From Albifimbria verrucaria (lineage: Eukaryota; Ascomycota; Sordariomycetes; Hypocreales; Stachybotryaceae), in assembly GCA_020081605.1 (NCBI GenBank), contig JAHREC010000018.1:5518001-5582000 (forward strand): 64,000 nt of DNA. The letters are read 5' to 3'. The notes below the pieces were generated by a model. It saw only the letters and a list, made by a program, of their open reading frames with translations, searched no databases and was not told the DNA's origin. Position 1 is the first letter of the stretch, and every line of letters starts with the position of its first letter. This document shows positions 48,756 to 62,400 of the stretch, in pieces. The position numbers and the translations under genes were made by a program.

Positions 48756-51700
48756 TTGGCCGGTGAAAGGAGTTAAGGAGTTATGAGGGACCATTGTTTC
48801 TTAACGCCTCAAAAGTACGTCCTCTCTGAAACTATATAACAAAATCCCCAAGGCCATCGGTCTGATGGGTAGGAGACGTCTTGTCGGGCTACCCTGCTCA
48901 TGCCAACCCGGAAGAGACAAGCCAGCATATGACAGGGTATGACAGGGTCTGCACATGTGCCACACACATACCGCAGTTCACGTACCGGTAGTATCCATTG
49001 CACGCCGGGGTTTAGAGGCAGCCCACCCTCCACTCCAGCGTGTCTGCATATCAAGAAACACAATGGATCCGAGTACTCCCACGGTCTTCCATCTAAGACA
49101 TCCTTGCTGTGGCTGTCAGCCCGGTGTGGAGTCTAGGCCTAAGCTGGCAAGGCGTCTGCCGCCTAGCCGTTGATCCTCCCTACGACCTGCTTCAGAAGGC
49201 AGACCGGGCTTGCTCAAGAGTTGGCCTAAGAGAACGTCCAAGCCATCAAGGCCCCGGGAGGTGCCCTCTACCCTGATCAACATTGGTATCCTGGGTTGGC
49301 GCCGGTAATTGACCGTGCGTTCATCTGAACGGGCCAGTAGTGGTGATGCAAGCTGGTGCTGACCCGAATTGCCCTTGTTTGAATGAGACCCTCCCCGTGG
49401 CTTCGATCGTCCTTTCATCAGCCCTCCTCGTGTCTCCCCCAAATCGCAACTCAATCCCCACACCCTCCTCAGCGTCATGCGCACTGCGGAGCACCTCGTC
49501 ACATCTGTCAAGGTCTTCATGGAAGACGAGCTCATGCACCGTACTTCGCCATCCGCACGTCCAGGTGCGAGCATGGTGGTCCGATCCATATTGGTCGCTA
49601 CGCTATGCAACACGCATCTTCAGCCAACACTCATCTACGGATATGGTCCCCAACCCTCTGATAAGTTACCCTTCGGCGATGACTTTTTGCAGTTTGACTG
49701 ACTGCATGAATGTTCCACATTCCACGAGCACCTCGATTCCGCATCATGGAAGTGGCGACTGACAACCACGGACATGTCAACAGTGTTACCTTGCCACTCA
49801 GCATGCAGCTCAATTTTCAGGGTCCATCCCATTTAGCATATTATCTTCTAGAGGTGAATGACATTGAATCGGCGGTTACGGGTCATTGAGCTGTCCTGGC
49901 GTGCAGCCGCCGATGCCATTGGCGGTGGGCGTACGCTCCAACAGACCACGATGCATCGTAATGACGAATGGTGGTTCAGCCAAGCCCTGCCACTAGGAAA
50001 ATTATCTGTTGATCAGGGCAAGTCCTTTATCAATCTCGAGCCTCGTGCTAAACTTGGCGCGATTTCCAGCCTGAGTCTCTTGTCCAGATGTTGCATAGGT
50101 ATTGCGGCCATGGCCTCTGACATGCATGAAAGCCTTGCGTCTCCTCCGTTTTACAGGTTCTTGGATGCAAGGTTCAACCCGCGGAGCCATCCAATGCAAA
50201 TCCTCTTCTGAAGAGGGCTGCTTGGGTTTGTCGAGGCTGTTTTATGATGTCGAACCACGGAATATTCCTGAGACAGAAGCAGGCTACAATGACGTGACCA
50301 GAGTATTTGGAAGAGCCGCATCATAAACCCTCCTTCGTTGGATCAGGCTCGAGAGCTTCCTCGTTGACCAATGCTGATCTGTTTCCGCTTTGCCAGCCTG
50401 GGCTTTGCCCCATACAAACCGAAAATGTTTGTAAATCACAGCATCGTTTTGGAAGCTGCAACACTGTATACTTCGGCCCGAAGACGTCAGTGCCGACTGA
50501 TTGAGCGCAAAGACAAGCCTTCGAGCTATCATCTGGGAACTGGTGCCTCGGCAAGCAGTAGAAGTGGTGGGCTCCTCGCAATCTCAAAGGAGAAAGACGT
50601 CTCAGTCTCGTGGACCCAATCAAGTGGGTTGGCACATTATCACAGTCACAACACAACATCGGGAGCTTCTTGAGTCAATCAAATGCCCCAATGACTTGTT
50701 CATTAATAAAGAATTCAAACCTACACCTCAAGTAGCAATAGGCACATAGTGACGGTTCCAACCTGTTATATCGTCTTGCCTTCACTGTATTAAAGGAAGT
50801 CCTGCAAAATGCACGTGCCAGATGCCTTAACATACCTTGTGAGCTTAGGTGCGCAGCATGGAGAAGCCATGCAAAAATGATAAATCACAGTGGGGATTTA
50901 ACAGGGCCTTCGCATGTCCGTCTCACTGCTAAAGCTTTCCCAGCATTTGCCCACTCGTCAGATATCCACATGCCTGCTACATGGTTGTTTCTTGTGGGAG
51001 GTTCGGGTCCGATACTGCGAATTCACCCAAGCACGCATTGACAGGGCTTGCGATTAAATGTCCGAGTGTTTCTCTTCATCCTGCCGGACGGATCCTTTCA
51101 CCCATAGGCTGCCGCCCTTTCCGAACCAATGTTTGACCAATAATGGGCGGATACGGGCAAAGACATTCCGGTTACTGATTCACACTCCCAAGCACTGGGT
51201 TCAACAGATCTACTTCAAAGGTCTCAATTCAGCTCCCGTTCTAACAAGCAGTCTTCATTTCGTTCCCAGGCTTAGCGTGGCAACAGTTGCGGGTAGTTCA
51301 GTACCGCCGGTGTGTTCACTCCATATTCGTGCTACTGGTTCCGCTAGGCTGCCTAAACGCCGCTGCCTCTCCCGCCATCCTGGATGCTTCTTCATGAGAG
51401 CCCATGCAGAAATTGGCTGGACACCCAGTCAAGTCATTGTGCGAGCTCGATTGGGGCGGGCCTTGCAATGGGCTGTACATTGCAGCTGCAATGCTGCTGC
51501 AAGCAGCCAAGACCGAGCTGCCTGCTTCTTACCTGGGAAATACAACTCTCAACGCAGCAAGGCCACGTCGAGTTTGTGTGGCCTCCAGATGTGGTCACCT
51601 TGGCGCAGGACGTCTTATGGCCAGCCAATGAGGGCTGTATACACACATCCCACAAGCATTGCCTGCCAATACAAGCTAGTGAAAGCAAGGATCTCTGGAC

Positions 51701-54286
51701 TTAAATGGATAGACTGTGGATTGCATGTTACGTCCTTGTCACCGATGTACTCGCCGCGGGCTCACCCTAGTCCATGCGTTCAATACCTCCAAGAAGCTGG
51801 CGAGCTTGTCCGAGCGGGCACCTGTACAACGTATCACAAAACATAAGTCTGCCATGGTGCTTTTCTTTTTTCTCATCGGATTGTCTAAGCTACCTAAAAG
51901 CAACATTGCTTGCTTTATCGAGGGATGCGCTATACTTTGTATGGTAACCGGCCGGCTAAAGCTGCAGAAATGGTTTGTCCATTTCTTGAGACAGAAACCC
52001 GGCTCTAGGACGCCTACTGAGATGCCGCACACCTGGCACATGAACTATTTTTGTGTCAGGTTGCGGGCTTCTTCAGTGGCTGCCACCAGGCTTCAGAGAG
52101 TTGCCAACCATTTCATGAAAAGGGAGTGTATCGGCTGTGTAGAATTGTGTGTGATTGCTCACTGAAACAAGCTCACCGTGGAGGGGACTTGTCCATCTCC
52201 GAACGATGAGACATGGTATATCATGAACCGGGCAGATGGTGGTGGATGCTTGGGTGGCACTCCCACCCCATGGCATACAACAGAAGGCAATACCTGAGAC
52301 AGCATAGACGCAGCCAAGTAGCCATGCTTTGAGTGGCATTCAAAGATACCCCACGGTGCACTTAACCATATTTGTAAGGAGTGTTCGTTTGATCTGCTCG
52401 TGGCTTCAATCTACATGCTCCTCTCTATGCTGGCTCGATTCAGGCAATTCGTAAAACCTATTTGAGAATGCTTATCAACAGTCAATCAGATCAAACAAGA
52501 TGCATGTTTGCCCCATAAATGCCTTAATCACGAGCATCCTGACGGTCAAGGAGGTGGATGTACGTCAAGTGATAGCCCTATGCTCTTGGATGATAGTGAT
52601 GATAACCGGCTCCGGGTGAATGACGAAATTAAGCTCCCCAGTGGATTGGTGCAAAAGCGCCAAGGCATACTCGCGACCGCGTCAGTGCTTTCTTGTAAGG
52701 ATAGAGGAAGTGTGTGACCACACTGAGGCGGCGTGAGGTCGTCAAGGTTACTCTCTGCTCAGCATGTGTCGTGGCAAGGGGAGGGGTGGATCTTGCACTT
52801 GGAAATGAGGGCTCCAAGAGTAGTTTCAATACTCTTTTCGCCTGTGCCTTGCAGGCTGGCCTCCTTCTCGTAATGATCTACGGCTAACGGTTGGGGTTGT
52901 GATTATATCGTGGGCTTTCCAGAGGGCGTTCGGTGATTTGTTCAATATATGGGAGTGGCCAAGGACCCCTATGCAGCCAGACGCTCGTACAGCTTGCCGC
53001 AGTTGGTATAGACAAGATCGAGATCTTAATTAAGGCCACGATCTATTTCTTCCTGCTATATGAAGCGTTAGTTATTGCCAAGTCAAAATGTTGGGAGTTT
53101 GCCAAGCTTCTCCCACGTCTCCTCAATCTCAAAATCCGTGAGCGGGTGCGATGCCTGTTGCAGATCGTCAGCCTCCTCAGGCCAGGAGACGGGCCTTTGT
53201 GGGTCGCTGAAAGTACATAGTAGGCTGGGGATGGTCCGTGGACTCTCAATTCGTGGAATTCGGTCCGTGGGCTTAACGAGCAGCCCGTGGCTACCCTGCT
53301 TGCCTGCTAACAGCCCTCAGCTGAAGGTGGTCGGGCTGCGTTGATCGCCGAAACGGAGCTGGCCGTATCCCAATATGATCGGACAGGCGGAACCTGATCT
53401 ACCCAACAAGGCGTGGAAGCATGGTTGTTCCGCTCGCCAATCTTTCCTGGGAAGAATCGTACTCGGGCCCATCGCCTGCCATTTTAAACGGTTCGTCGTA
53501 GCACACACCAAAACGGCCGACCACAGCTGAGCCAGAACGATGTTGCAGTGAGCCGGGGAGCCTTTCCCCAGAACTACCTACTATGACGCTATTCCCCGGG
53601 ATTGTGGCAGCCCTCACGATGTAACGGTGTGTGGGGTTTCAGGTTCCTTGCCATGGTCTGGCAGTTTCTTAAAAGGATACTTCATTGCGCAACGCTACTA
53701 GGCACGTTGCGCACCAGCAAACACCTCGAGGATAAGCAAGTGGCTTGTACTTTGGAGCATAGGGAGCCCTGACCTTGAACCAACAGGGATGCTCAACATT
53801 CACGATCCCTGTACCAGATGGGTCGGAGTTGCCATCAAGACTAACACCGGTGGCCTTGAGCACTGGTGCGGAAGTTCTACACATCGAAGATGGGGCAAGC
53901 TGTCACAGAGAGACGCCAGAAGCCTTCAAGCTTCCAGATCGACGCTTCCTACCATGCACGATGCCAGAGTTGCTTCCTGTGGTGGGGTCGGAGGGTCTCG
54001 AGATGGCGCGGCACTAATGCAAAAGCGTGGCCAACGTGCGGCTTCTAAACCTGTAATTGCAGGTAGCTCGGCTCGTCTTTCAGCCCCCTCTGGCTAGATC
54101 TTGTGCTATCCATAAACTGCGACCGAAGCCAGTATCTCAATTGTCGCCAATCACCAAGAAACGTGACATACGTTGTACTAACACCTATCGACGATCCACG
54201 ACTATGGCCAGGCAGTTGTAGATGTAGGCCAGTAGGTGAGTTGATGGATAATGGACCTTAGCCTTTGTTAACGTCGTATCTTTACA

Positions 54287-54311
54287 TTCCCACATTCCCA
54301 CATTCCCATTT
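54287..54311. repeat. ACATTCCC microsatellite, three copies
   Basis: Three consecutive copies of an 8-base unit in non-coding DNA. Confidence 0.6.
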
Positions 54312-56286
54312 CACTTCGAGACTCAGCAGCCAAAGCTTATCTCTAGAAGAATATCTTCTCGCGATTGCAGCATGCGCTGCGAGACCAAACATGTGGAACG
54401 CATCCACAGTAAGTAAGGGTCATACCTGGATGTCGTCTTGCAGGTGCCACTTAGTGGTAGTATTGAGGTCCACTTGCTGTCAAGATGGGGAGTTGATCAA
54501 TGTCGGTCATGTACCGATGCTGTTTTCGCCATGTGTCTTCCAACTTAGACTCTGTTCTGCAATCAACCTCCAACGCTAAGGAACGTGCCTGGAACCACCC
54601 TGGACAAACGTGAGCGATACCAGCAAAGCTCTCCGGGGTCATCCGGGTGCTTGTGCGGTTACCGGCACAGAGAACTAACGTTGATGACTTCATCTGATCG
54701 GAGATAACCCGAGTTTCTAGAATTGTAGCAAGGCTGTTTAGCTTCTCACCAGTCCGTCTCTTCACTTTTCATTCATCAATCTACATGCCGTCTTTTCCAG
54801 GCGAGCTTCCTGTCCCTGTGGCCCACCACCCCTCAGCGCCTAGACCTGTTTCTGTCTCTATAGACCTGTTGATCAGTCGGGTCATCTTCAACGACACCCC
54901 TGCTTTTGCCCTTGGGGCGAAATGCTCAGGTGCGGGATGCAACCTCCGCCTAGTTGACGTGATGCAGGGAGGAAAACTGAGCATCATGCAATGTGACCTA
55001 CACCTACTCCTCATCCTGATCCACACGTGTCACACAACTCGAAAGTCAGATTTTTGTGTAATTCAATCAAAAGATTGGGTCGCTTTGCAGCCATCTTAAT
55101 CTTTAAATTTGCGGATCACCATTCATGGTGGCAATAGACCGTGAACGATGTACTGTTAAGCACTACAAAGTCTAGATGAGGGCTTTAACATTGCAATAGC
55201 AAGCATCGGCTGCATCTATACGCATAAGTCAACCAATGAAGCATTCTGTGAGAAGCGAGCCAATCATAACCATGAGCCCCAGATTCATCTGGCCTGGTCT
55301 CGTCCCTCCACGTCCGGCACGACGTCGGTGGTCATTCGGCTGTAAATCATGTCTGCTTCTCTGTAACTTACACGACTCAATGTGAAGGTAATCCGTGCCT
55401 GAAGATCAGCCATTGAGTGCACTCTTTTCGTTGACTCGTCTCAGATTACCAGAAGCTTAGGAAGCCGCGAATTATTCTTCAATCTCATGTCATGGTCGCA
55501 TATGCCAGACAGCACGCGCCAAGTGGCGACAAGTGAGTCAATCCATCCTCTATCAAGTGTTTCTCTCCGGCGGTGGCTTCCATGAGCTCTACCAGCCACC
55601 ACCGTCATCCTTGGACCTGATGGCTGCCCTCCATCTCTACCCTGGAAGCCTGGAAAGCCTTTGAGGCAACTCGTCTGCGCTACATGGCCTGGTATTCTTC
55701 AAGGAGGGTGTATACTCGAAATAGATGCCACTATGGAAGACTTCAGAACGTTTTCATGTCATAATGCCATATGCTGTGTATTAGCACATCTACTTGTCGA
55801 ACTGACATGACATTTGTCTGGATTCCCACTATGCTGGCTCACGTCCGCCATCAGAGGTCTTGCTGCTAGTGTATGTTCGAAAGGTCGCCTGTGCACCAGG
55901 GTGTCTGAGATTTGCTATGCACCAATTTTACTTTCTAGAATCCCAACTCCTCGCCACTCGGTTACGAGATATTTGCTTCCGTGTATCCGTGAAATTGTCT
56001 GTGCCCGAATAATTAATTTCCAATTTGTAACAAGTGCGCTTCGCCATGAGTGATCCAGCATTAGCCCTGGAAGACACCAGACTAAGCTTGCGTTGAAGTG
56101 GCATGTGTTTCGTGATGCACCTCACTCACGAATGTTGCTGAGCAAGGCAATCTATGCAGCCATTCGGAGATATCCGCAACTGATTTTACCCCTCGGACGC
56201 CTTATTTCGAGTCGGCTGGGTCTAGATGTTCTTAGCGGACGCCTCCATCGCCATCTACGGTCTCGACTTTTGATGTTAAGGGTCAT

Positions 56287-56341
56287 GGTCCTCTCAGCGT
56301 AATCACTGCATAAAGCAGTGAATTGTGGCTGTAAGAGGACC
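56287..56341. repeat. Large imperfect palindrome (nested hairpin)
   Basis: Outer arms GGTCCTCT (56287-56294) and AGAGGACC (56334-56341) are exact complements. Next to them CAGC (56295-56298) pairs with GCTG (56328-56331), leaving a 2-nt bulge. The centre is a perfect hairpin TCACTGC-ATAAA-GCAGTGA (56303-56321). About 19 base pairs fall within 55 bases. It has no neighbouring gene. Confidence 0.7.
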
Positions 56342-59230
56342 CTGCGCGGCTGTCATGCTGACTTATCGCCAACATCAACTTTTCCACAAGTTGGCCCCTG
56401 TAAGCAGCTCTGTTGACCGGTTCAATTGTTTATGATTTCTGGAAGAATTGGTTTATTGTACGTAAATGTACTCTTGTGCAAATCCGTGATGTAGAAGCCA
56501 TGTATACAGTACGATGGAGAATTTACGCAACCCAGAAAGCGCATGTATGGATGGGAAGCTTCCTCTTACATCCCATAGGCTCAGGCAGCTGAAAAGTATT
56601 ATCCTAGGGAATGAAACAAGCCCGCCAGACCAGTCGTGATTCTTGTATCATCTTCAGTTCAACAACCCTATTATACTAGGGTAAGTGTCGTCCCAATGTC
56701 ATCCTAGCTTGATGATACCATCTTATTACCTATCTCATGCCGCTTTGTCTCTGCCAACGTCCATGTAGTGCATAGATAATATGCCCAAGACTGGCTTGCA
56801 TGAGCGATACATAGACAATTATCGCCTGCTTTTTGCTCCCAATTGTCGACTACTAAATATTGTAAGCACTGGTCTTTAGCATGATACACGAGCGTTGTTG
56901 CTGGCTCTAATAGAGCATTATTGGCCATAGCTATGCAACTATCCTATACCACTCGACAATGGTTACGTGCTTTTGATCACATACAACCATGGAGTCTCCT
57001 GAGGCGGAAACTTAGTCGCGCAACATCATTAATAAGATGATTCTGGTTCGGAGCAATAGAGCAATATAGTTTCATGCTGAAAACCAAGGATCTACGTCAC
57101 CCTCGTTGAAGTTTTAGGCCTTCTCGCATGCAATGTCTCATGCGACATAACTGAGATCTTGTTCTTTAGGGAGGGACAGAGCACGTAGAGGGAATATGTC
57201 GAAGGAGTGGGTGCATCATCCGTTCATGCGTGTTTCATCCCAACCGAGTGGTTCGTATGGGCAATATCCGCTACCCGTCTAATGGTATCAAGTTGGCGTG
57301 CAAGACACCTCTAGGAGCCATTGATAAGTGACCAAGGTTTGCCAGGAAATCACCGGCAACTACTGGTAACTGTCCGAGCGTAGTTCCCGAGGGTCCGGTA
57401 ACTGCACATGATCAGTTCCAAGACATTTCACCCGAAAATTGGAGCTGGGACTGTATCGGAGGTGCGGAGGTCGGTTCGGAACGCTTGACAATTTTCAACA
57501 AATCACACAGAGTTTATGAGACACACTGTTGTCAAAGCCCCATTTCCGACGACCAGGATCGAACCAGGCCTTGATCGGATAGGCTAGTCATGTCTTGAAC
57601 CATAGCCGTGCACATATCGTGTGCATCGGTTGCTCCTGACCCGCTCTGCTTTTCTCATGTCTATTTTTTTATTTTTTTTTGTATTTCAGGGTTATCTGCG
57701 ATTCTGTTAGAGCTTTGTCCACCAAAATGTCTCTCCATGGAACTTGCCGCTCGTCCGGCCCTTGAAGACTATGGGGGTTGAGAGAAAACCATAGCGGTGA
57801 AGAAGCTGCGAGGTTGCATGTGTGGAATCTGCTGTCTCTCTAATGTTGGACCTGGCGACCAGGTAACTGGCATGAATGCAGATTGACAGTAATAACAATA
57901 TTACATGCCTCAATTTCGGTATCTAACCCCGAACCCGAGAAATACATTGCGGATTCACATGTAGCCATGACTACTCTTGAAACGTGCTCGTTGTCCTCAC
58001 TACCAAGAATACCTCTGGGATGGGCCGTGATATTCTAGGCTATCCATTACTCAAGGCCAGCAGAAGCCCCAGTTGGCTACCAGACTTGATGGAGGGTTTG
58101 GTCTACTCACCGGTCCATCGAACTAAAGGTCAACAAACATATCGCAACCTTGTTCATCATAGGTCTGTCTCGGCGTTTACCAGGAAATCCCGGCGGGCAA
58201 TGTTTGCTTGTTGCATCTACCATGCATGATCGTTGGAAGGTTTCTGAATCACGCGATTACCACGAATGTGGGTTAACAAGGGGTTATGCTCCGTGGAGAG
58301 AAGCTTCGTATCTCTTAACACCGCTCAATTGCGAGGCAAAACGGCAATTTTTCCGCGCTTTATCGACTGGTAGCCCTGCATCCGCCGAGACCTGTCATGG
58401 CGGTAGATTTGCCGAAACAAGATGTTGCTCCAGGTCAGGAACGAGGTATGGCCGTTGGTCAGTACATATTCAACTCTCGAGCTAAAAACACACCGGTGTT
58501 GGAGTTCCCAAGGCACGTTCAACCCATCCAACACCTTGACAGTGTTGTCTGAGGTGCTTTGGTACCATGACGGAGTGTGTCAGGTCAGCATGGTGAGCCG
58601 GAGGCGGCCACGGCGGACCGGTCTGCAGAATGAGGGAAATGATTGGGCTCTAGACATTCAAGAGGTTACCTGGAGCTACACTGGCCGTTAACGTAACCCC
58701 ACTGGCCTCCAATGCCGCACACCTAAGGCCGTGCCCGTGTCCGTGTCCCTCCAACTCGGTATGCCTGCCAGGTCAGGGTTGCTCCGCATTGGGGGTCAGG
58801 CGTTCTGCCAACTACATTCCGGCAAAGGCTCGTGGGTGGCGCTGAGGCCATCATTGAGCTTTGGTGAAGAGACTGACCTCATGATTGCGGCAGGTTGCAC
58901 CAATTCGTGTATGTTCCAGACCAGCCGGGCTCATGGTTGAGGCTTGGACGCACAGCACCAACAGCAGTATGGCCCATGCGTACGTCCAGGGTTGCTTGAA
59001 GGCACATGTTGGTTATGTTCAACAATATTAGCGTGCAGCTATACGTCCTGTCAACTTCGGCGCAGACGATCTCCTTGCCTTTAGGGACACAGTTTACTAC
59101 GCGGATGGGGCGATATGCTCATTTGAACGCGACCCGCAAACCATCAAGTCCAAAACAGGCGTTGTCCAGAAGCCAGGGGGCCCCTGTCCAGCGGATAGCG
59201 ATTTATCCATGCGCCGCCCTGTCCCACCGT

Positions 59231-59250
59231 CCCACATCCTAAGATGTGGG
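59231..59250. repeat. Perfect 8-bp hairpin
   Basis: CCCACATC, a CTAA loop and GATGTGGG form a perfect stem in non-coding sequence. Function unknown. Confidence 0.6.
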
Positions 59251-60399
59251 TTTGCGATCGTGACTTGGACTAGCCTTCAGGAACGCATCGACCTAAATGA
59301 AGTGAGAACGAGAGGCCAACTACAGACAAGATCCTCGACGATCCAGTGTGGTCTTAACCAATTGGACACCGAATTGTTGCCCACAAAATTTCTCAATATT
59401 CCAGCTCAGCTCCATTGCTGCAAGACCAATACTGTTTCTCAGTAATCAGACCTCATGTAACTCACCAAGGCTGCTCACAACGAACTGTGAGATCTACAAG
59501 CCGTCGAGTTTTAACTCCTAAAAGGCTTGAAGTATTGATTCCTCATAATTGCTGACGCTTACCAGCCGTCGGCCTAATAGCCCACGTACGCCAGCGTAAG
59601 CTAATATGCGCCTATTGTTCTTGCTCGGGTGGTTTCCTGGAGGAAGTTTATAATGTGGATAGCATCTCGAACTCCAAATTGGGCAGCTTAAAGAATTGAA
59701 TGAGCTGTTGCTCCGGTCCGCAATATACTTGAGACGCACGTACACGCCAGTCACCACGGATGTCGTTCCGGACCGGCGCAGCTCTGGATTGCTCAGTGGT
59801 TGTGGCGCTTCCCTTTATGGCCTGTCACTCCTTGATCGCGGTGATGATCAGCACTTGAGTGAAGCCCCGAGGGAGAATTTCGCCGCTAAATCCACCCTTA
59901 AAGCCGACCAGTATACTTACCGAGGCCCTGAGATTGTCGGAATGGCAGGTGCAATAGCCGATATGTCTTGTTAGGGGTTAGCCTGTAAACCCATTCCGCA
60001 CTGGATCTCATAGCTATAGCACAGGTGCTATCACCAGGATGTGACTGAGGGGCGACTTCTGAGTGATGTCGTGGTGATAAAGTATGCGACTTTTGTGACC
60101 TGTTTCGTCAAAGTAGCTGAATCACAGGCTTGTCTAAGGCAAGAACAATTCCTTCGACGAATGAAATGCATGATTTATTATTCCAACTCCGTATTCCAGT
60201 GGTGATTGGTGAACTGTTGCTATCACGTAGATTCACCCTGCATAGGGCGCGTTGTGGTGAAAACACTGCGGTTGGACACGCAGCATCTGAGTCAGTATTT
60301 TTATGTCTGCTTCCAAACACTGGTATCAGTAAGATATCTGGCCTATTGCAATGTTTTTTCTGTGACATGTGTTAGATTTCCATGATCCCCACAGGGTCT

Positions 60400-62400
60400 G
60401 TTCATCGCTGAGTGTTGTGTGTCTGTTTCAAGCAAATCGACAGCCTTTAAACTGCAACTCAGGTTCAATACAGATTCGATTGGCTCCTCATGGCAGTTTC
60501 AATAACTCTAAGCTGCGATTCTTTTGATTCAATTAACACTGGATTCGTTAGCGAGTAATTATAGTGTGTCGGATGTTACACCACCCACGTCTTCAGCAGC
60601 CATCTTCTATTTGCGAGGTAATATGTATCGTGACATTGTTATATCTCTATATAATTGGACTATAGGAGACATCCTACTCCTAGATATACTACATTGAATC
60701 GAGTTTAGTATAATGAGCCCAGATGATGTATAATAACTTACGTACATTGGCAGAAGCCAGCACGGGTATAGGGTATGCTGAAGATTGGACTGAAGAGAGT
60801 ATGGCAGGATTATAGGCAAGTATTTCGTCAGAACCATATATCGAATGTACTGCTTGTGTTACTTGGAATCTCACAGCACTTGGCCATAAGGACGGTGCAG
60901 TTCCAGTGGTAGTAACCTATGATGAAAGCAGGTGGTGACGTCTCAAGTGCAACCACTTGGGGAGAACTTTTGGAAGAAATCACATTTCCATAACAAGAAG
61001 GCTTTAATTGTCTAGATTCCCATAAGTATGTCTATCACCCCACGTAGTTGAAACCCAAATCTCAATGAGGGTTAAAGCGAGCTTCATCAAGACTGATTTG
61101 TAGTCTAAGCCAGGTGCTCTATCCTAGTGGGTAAGTCTACATCGGCTGCGAAGTGTTCGATACGAGTTTAGAAACAAGGAGAAGCGAAGGAAAGGTAGCA
61201 AGAGGTCACCAAATAAATAAATTGTCATGAAATTCACTGAAGGACCGTATTGAATTGGGGTTTGACTCATCTCCACTAATCAAGAGATATGATGCAAGAT
61301 TGTAGTTTTCCTCTCACCTAGTGTCTATCACACAACATTGGATAGCGTTTAAGACGATCTGAGGCCCCCATGTGACCATTGGAAGACACTTGCTCTATCT
61401 TTGAAGAGTGTATGTGGATATCACTGAATCCTTTGGTAATTGCGGCCCTGATAGTTCTCTTTACCAGGTTCTTATCCCTCGCTCTAGGGTGAATGATTGC
61501 ATCAGATGAAAGCAGATATTGGCAGACATTGAGTCGAGTAATGAGAGTTTGCTTCTTCGTAGAAGACGTTGCAGTGATTTATAACAGCCAGCTCTATTGA
61601 CCATAGTCTTGATCCAAGGACTAATCCCTCCGATAAATTTGTGGTGAAATTTGAATACAAAAGTCTTGCTATTTTCTATCCACGAACCTGATTTCTATTC
61701 AGCAGTTGATGACCCATACATTCGGCTAGCCAAGCATAAGCTTCTAACCATGGATTATATGATGAAATAGAGGATGGGAAGCCGTAGCTTGAATAGATTA
61801 TAGAGCTGTTTACATTGATATAAGATTTTGAGGATAATATGTTGAGTATGGCTGAAGCCTCTACGCCCTCAATATGAGATATTGGAGACTTGAGAGCTCA
61901 AATGTCATTGATTGTCAGAAACTTTAGAATCCAAGGACGAGGTAAAAGAAAGCTTGGGGAGACAGAATGAGGATTTACAGCACCGTAACCTGCCATCAGC
62001 AAATAATTCTCAATTTAGAATATGTATCATCTTATCATAAATGGCCCTAACATCTAGCGAGAGATTGATGTATATGCTGTCATGCTGGAATGTAGTGCTC
62101 GCCATCCTGGGATATACTTCTATGCTGATGATTTCGCCCTTATAACATCAGAAGAGCAAACACAGTTCCCTGAGCCGAGGGTGCGTTGCAATCTTCGTGG
62201 CTGTATATAGTAGGAACCGTTTATCTGAGGGAACTAGGGAATGATCTCATTTTAACGTGGTTTGCTATCACATAGCAATGCGATCTTGAGCAATGTTGGA
62301 TGATTTTTTCAAACTATATGGCATGCATGCTGAAGTCTAACACAAAAAAATTAACTAAATAAAAGCGACACTTCCGATATGAACATGCTTGGAAGGCTTG
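60400..62400. other. AT-rich block, probably degenerated repeat DNA
   Basis: About 2 kb of visibly AT-rich sequence with frequent stops in all frames. It includes a reverse-transcriptase-like remnant near 62.1 kb. The composition suits an old transposable element eroded by RIP-type C-to-T change, but this was judged by eye only. Confidence 0.5.
62058..62210 (+). pseudogene. Remnant of a LINE-type reverse transcriptase
   Basis: An open stretch between stop codons contains HPGIYFYADDFALITSEEQ. The YADD box (62121-62132) with its following hydrophobic residues, and a preceding PG-I strand, match the catalytic motif C region of non-LTR (Tad/I-like) reverse transcriptases. The rest of the palm and fingers is not readable because of flanking stops, so it is at most a broken fragment. 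A chance match is possible because the motif is short. Confidence 0.4.

Larger units (their letters stand above)
48756..60399. other. Gene-poor region, no convincing gene
   Basis: Nearly 12 kb right of the bZIP gene. It has many open frames of 60-260 codons, the largest at 51058-51846 (plus), but none shows known motifs, coherent introns or the frame-to-frame continuity seen in the genes to the left. Features noted inside are an ACATTCCC triplication (54287-54311), a 55-base palindrome (56287-56341) and a short hairpin (59231-59250). I cannot exclude fast-evolving or strongly decayed genes. Confidence 0.45.

Noticed and set aside
49340..49480. Ankyrin-like string GADPNC near the bZIP gene, which would suggest a bZIP-ankyrin (ToxE-like) regulator
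   Set aside because: Only one short match and no second repeat. It lies upstream of the bZIP gene on the opposite strand, so it cannot be part of it.
51058..51846. 262-codon open frame on the plus strand
   Set aside because: No domain, odd composition rich in Cys, Arg, Ser and His, and several overlapping frames of similar size. Likely chance.
57540..57630. tRNA-like stretch on the minus strand (a TTCGATC T-loop-like string and weak acceptor pairing)
   Set aside because: The T stem does not pair, the D and anticodon arms do not fold normally, and no anticodon can be assigned. It is at best a decayed tRNA.
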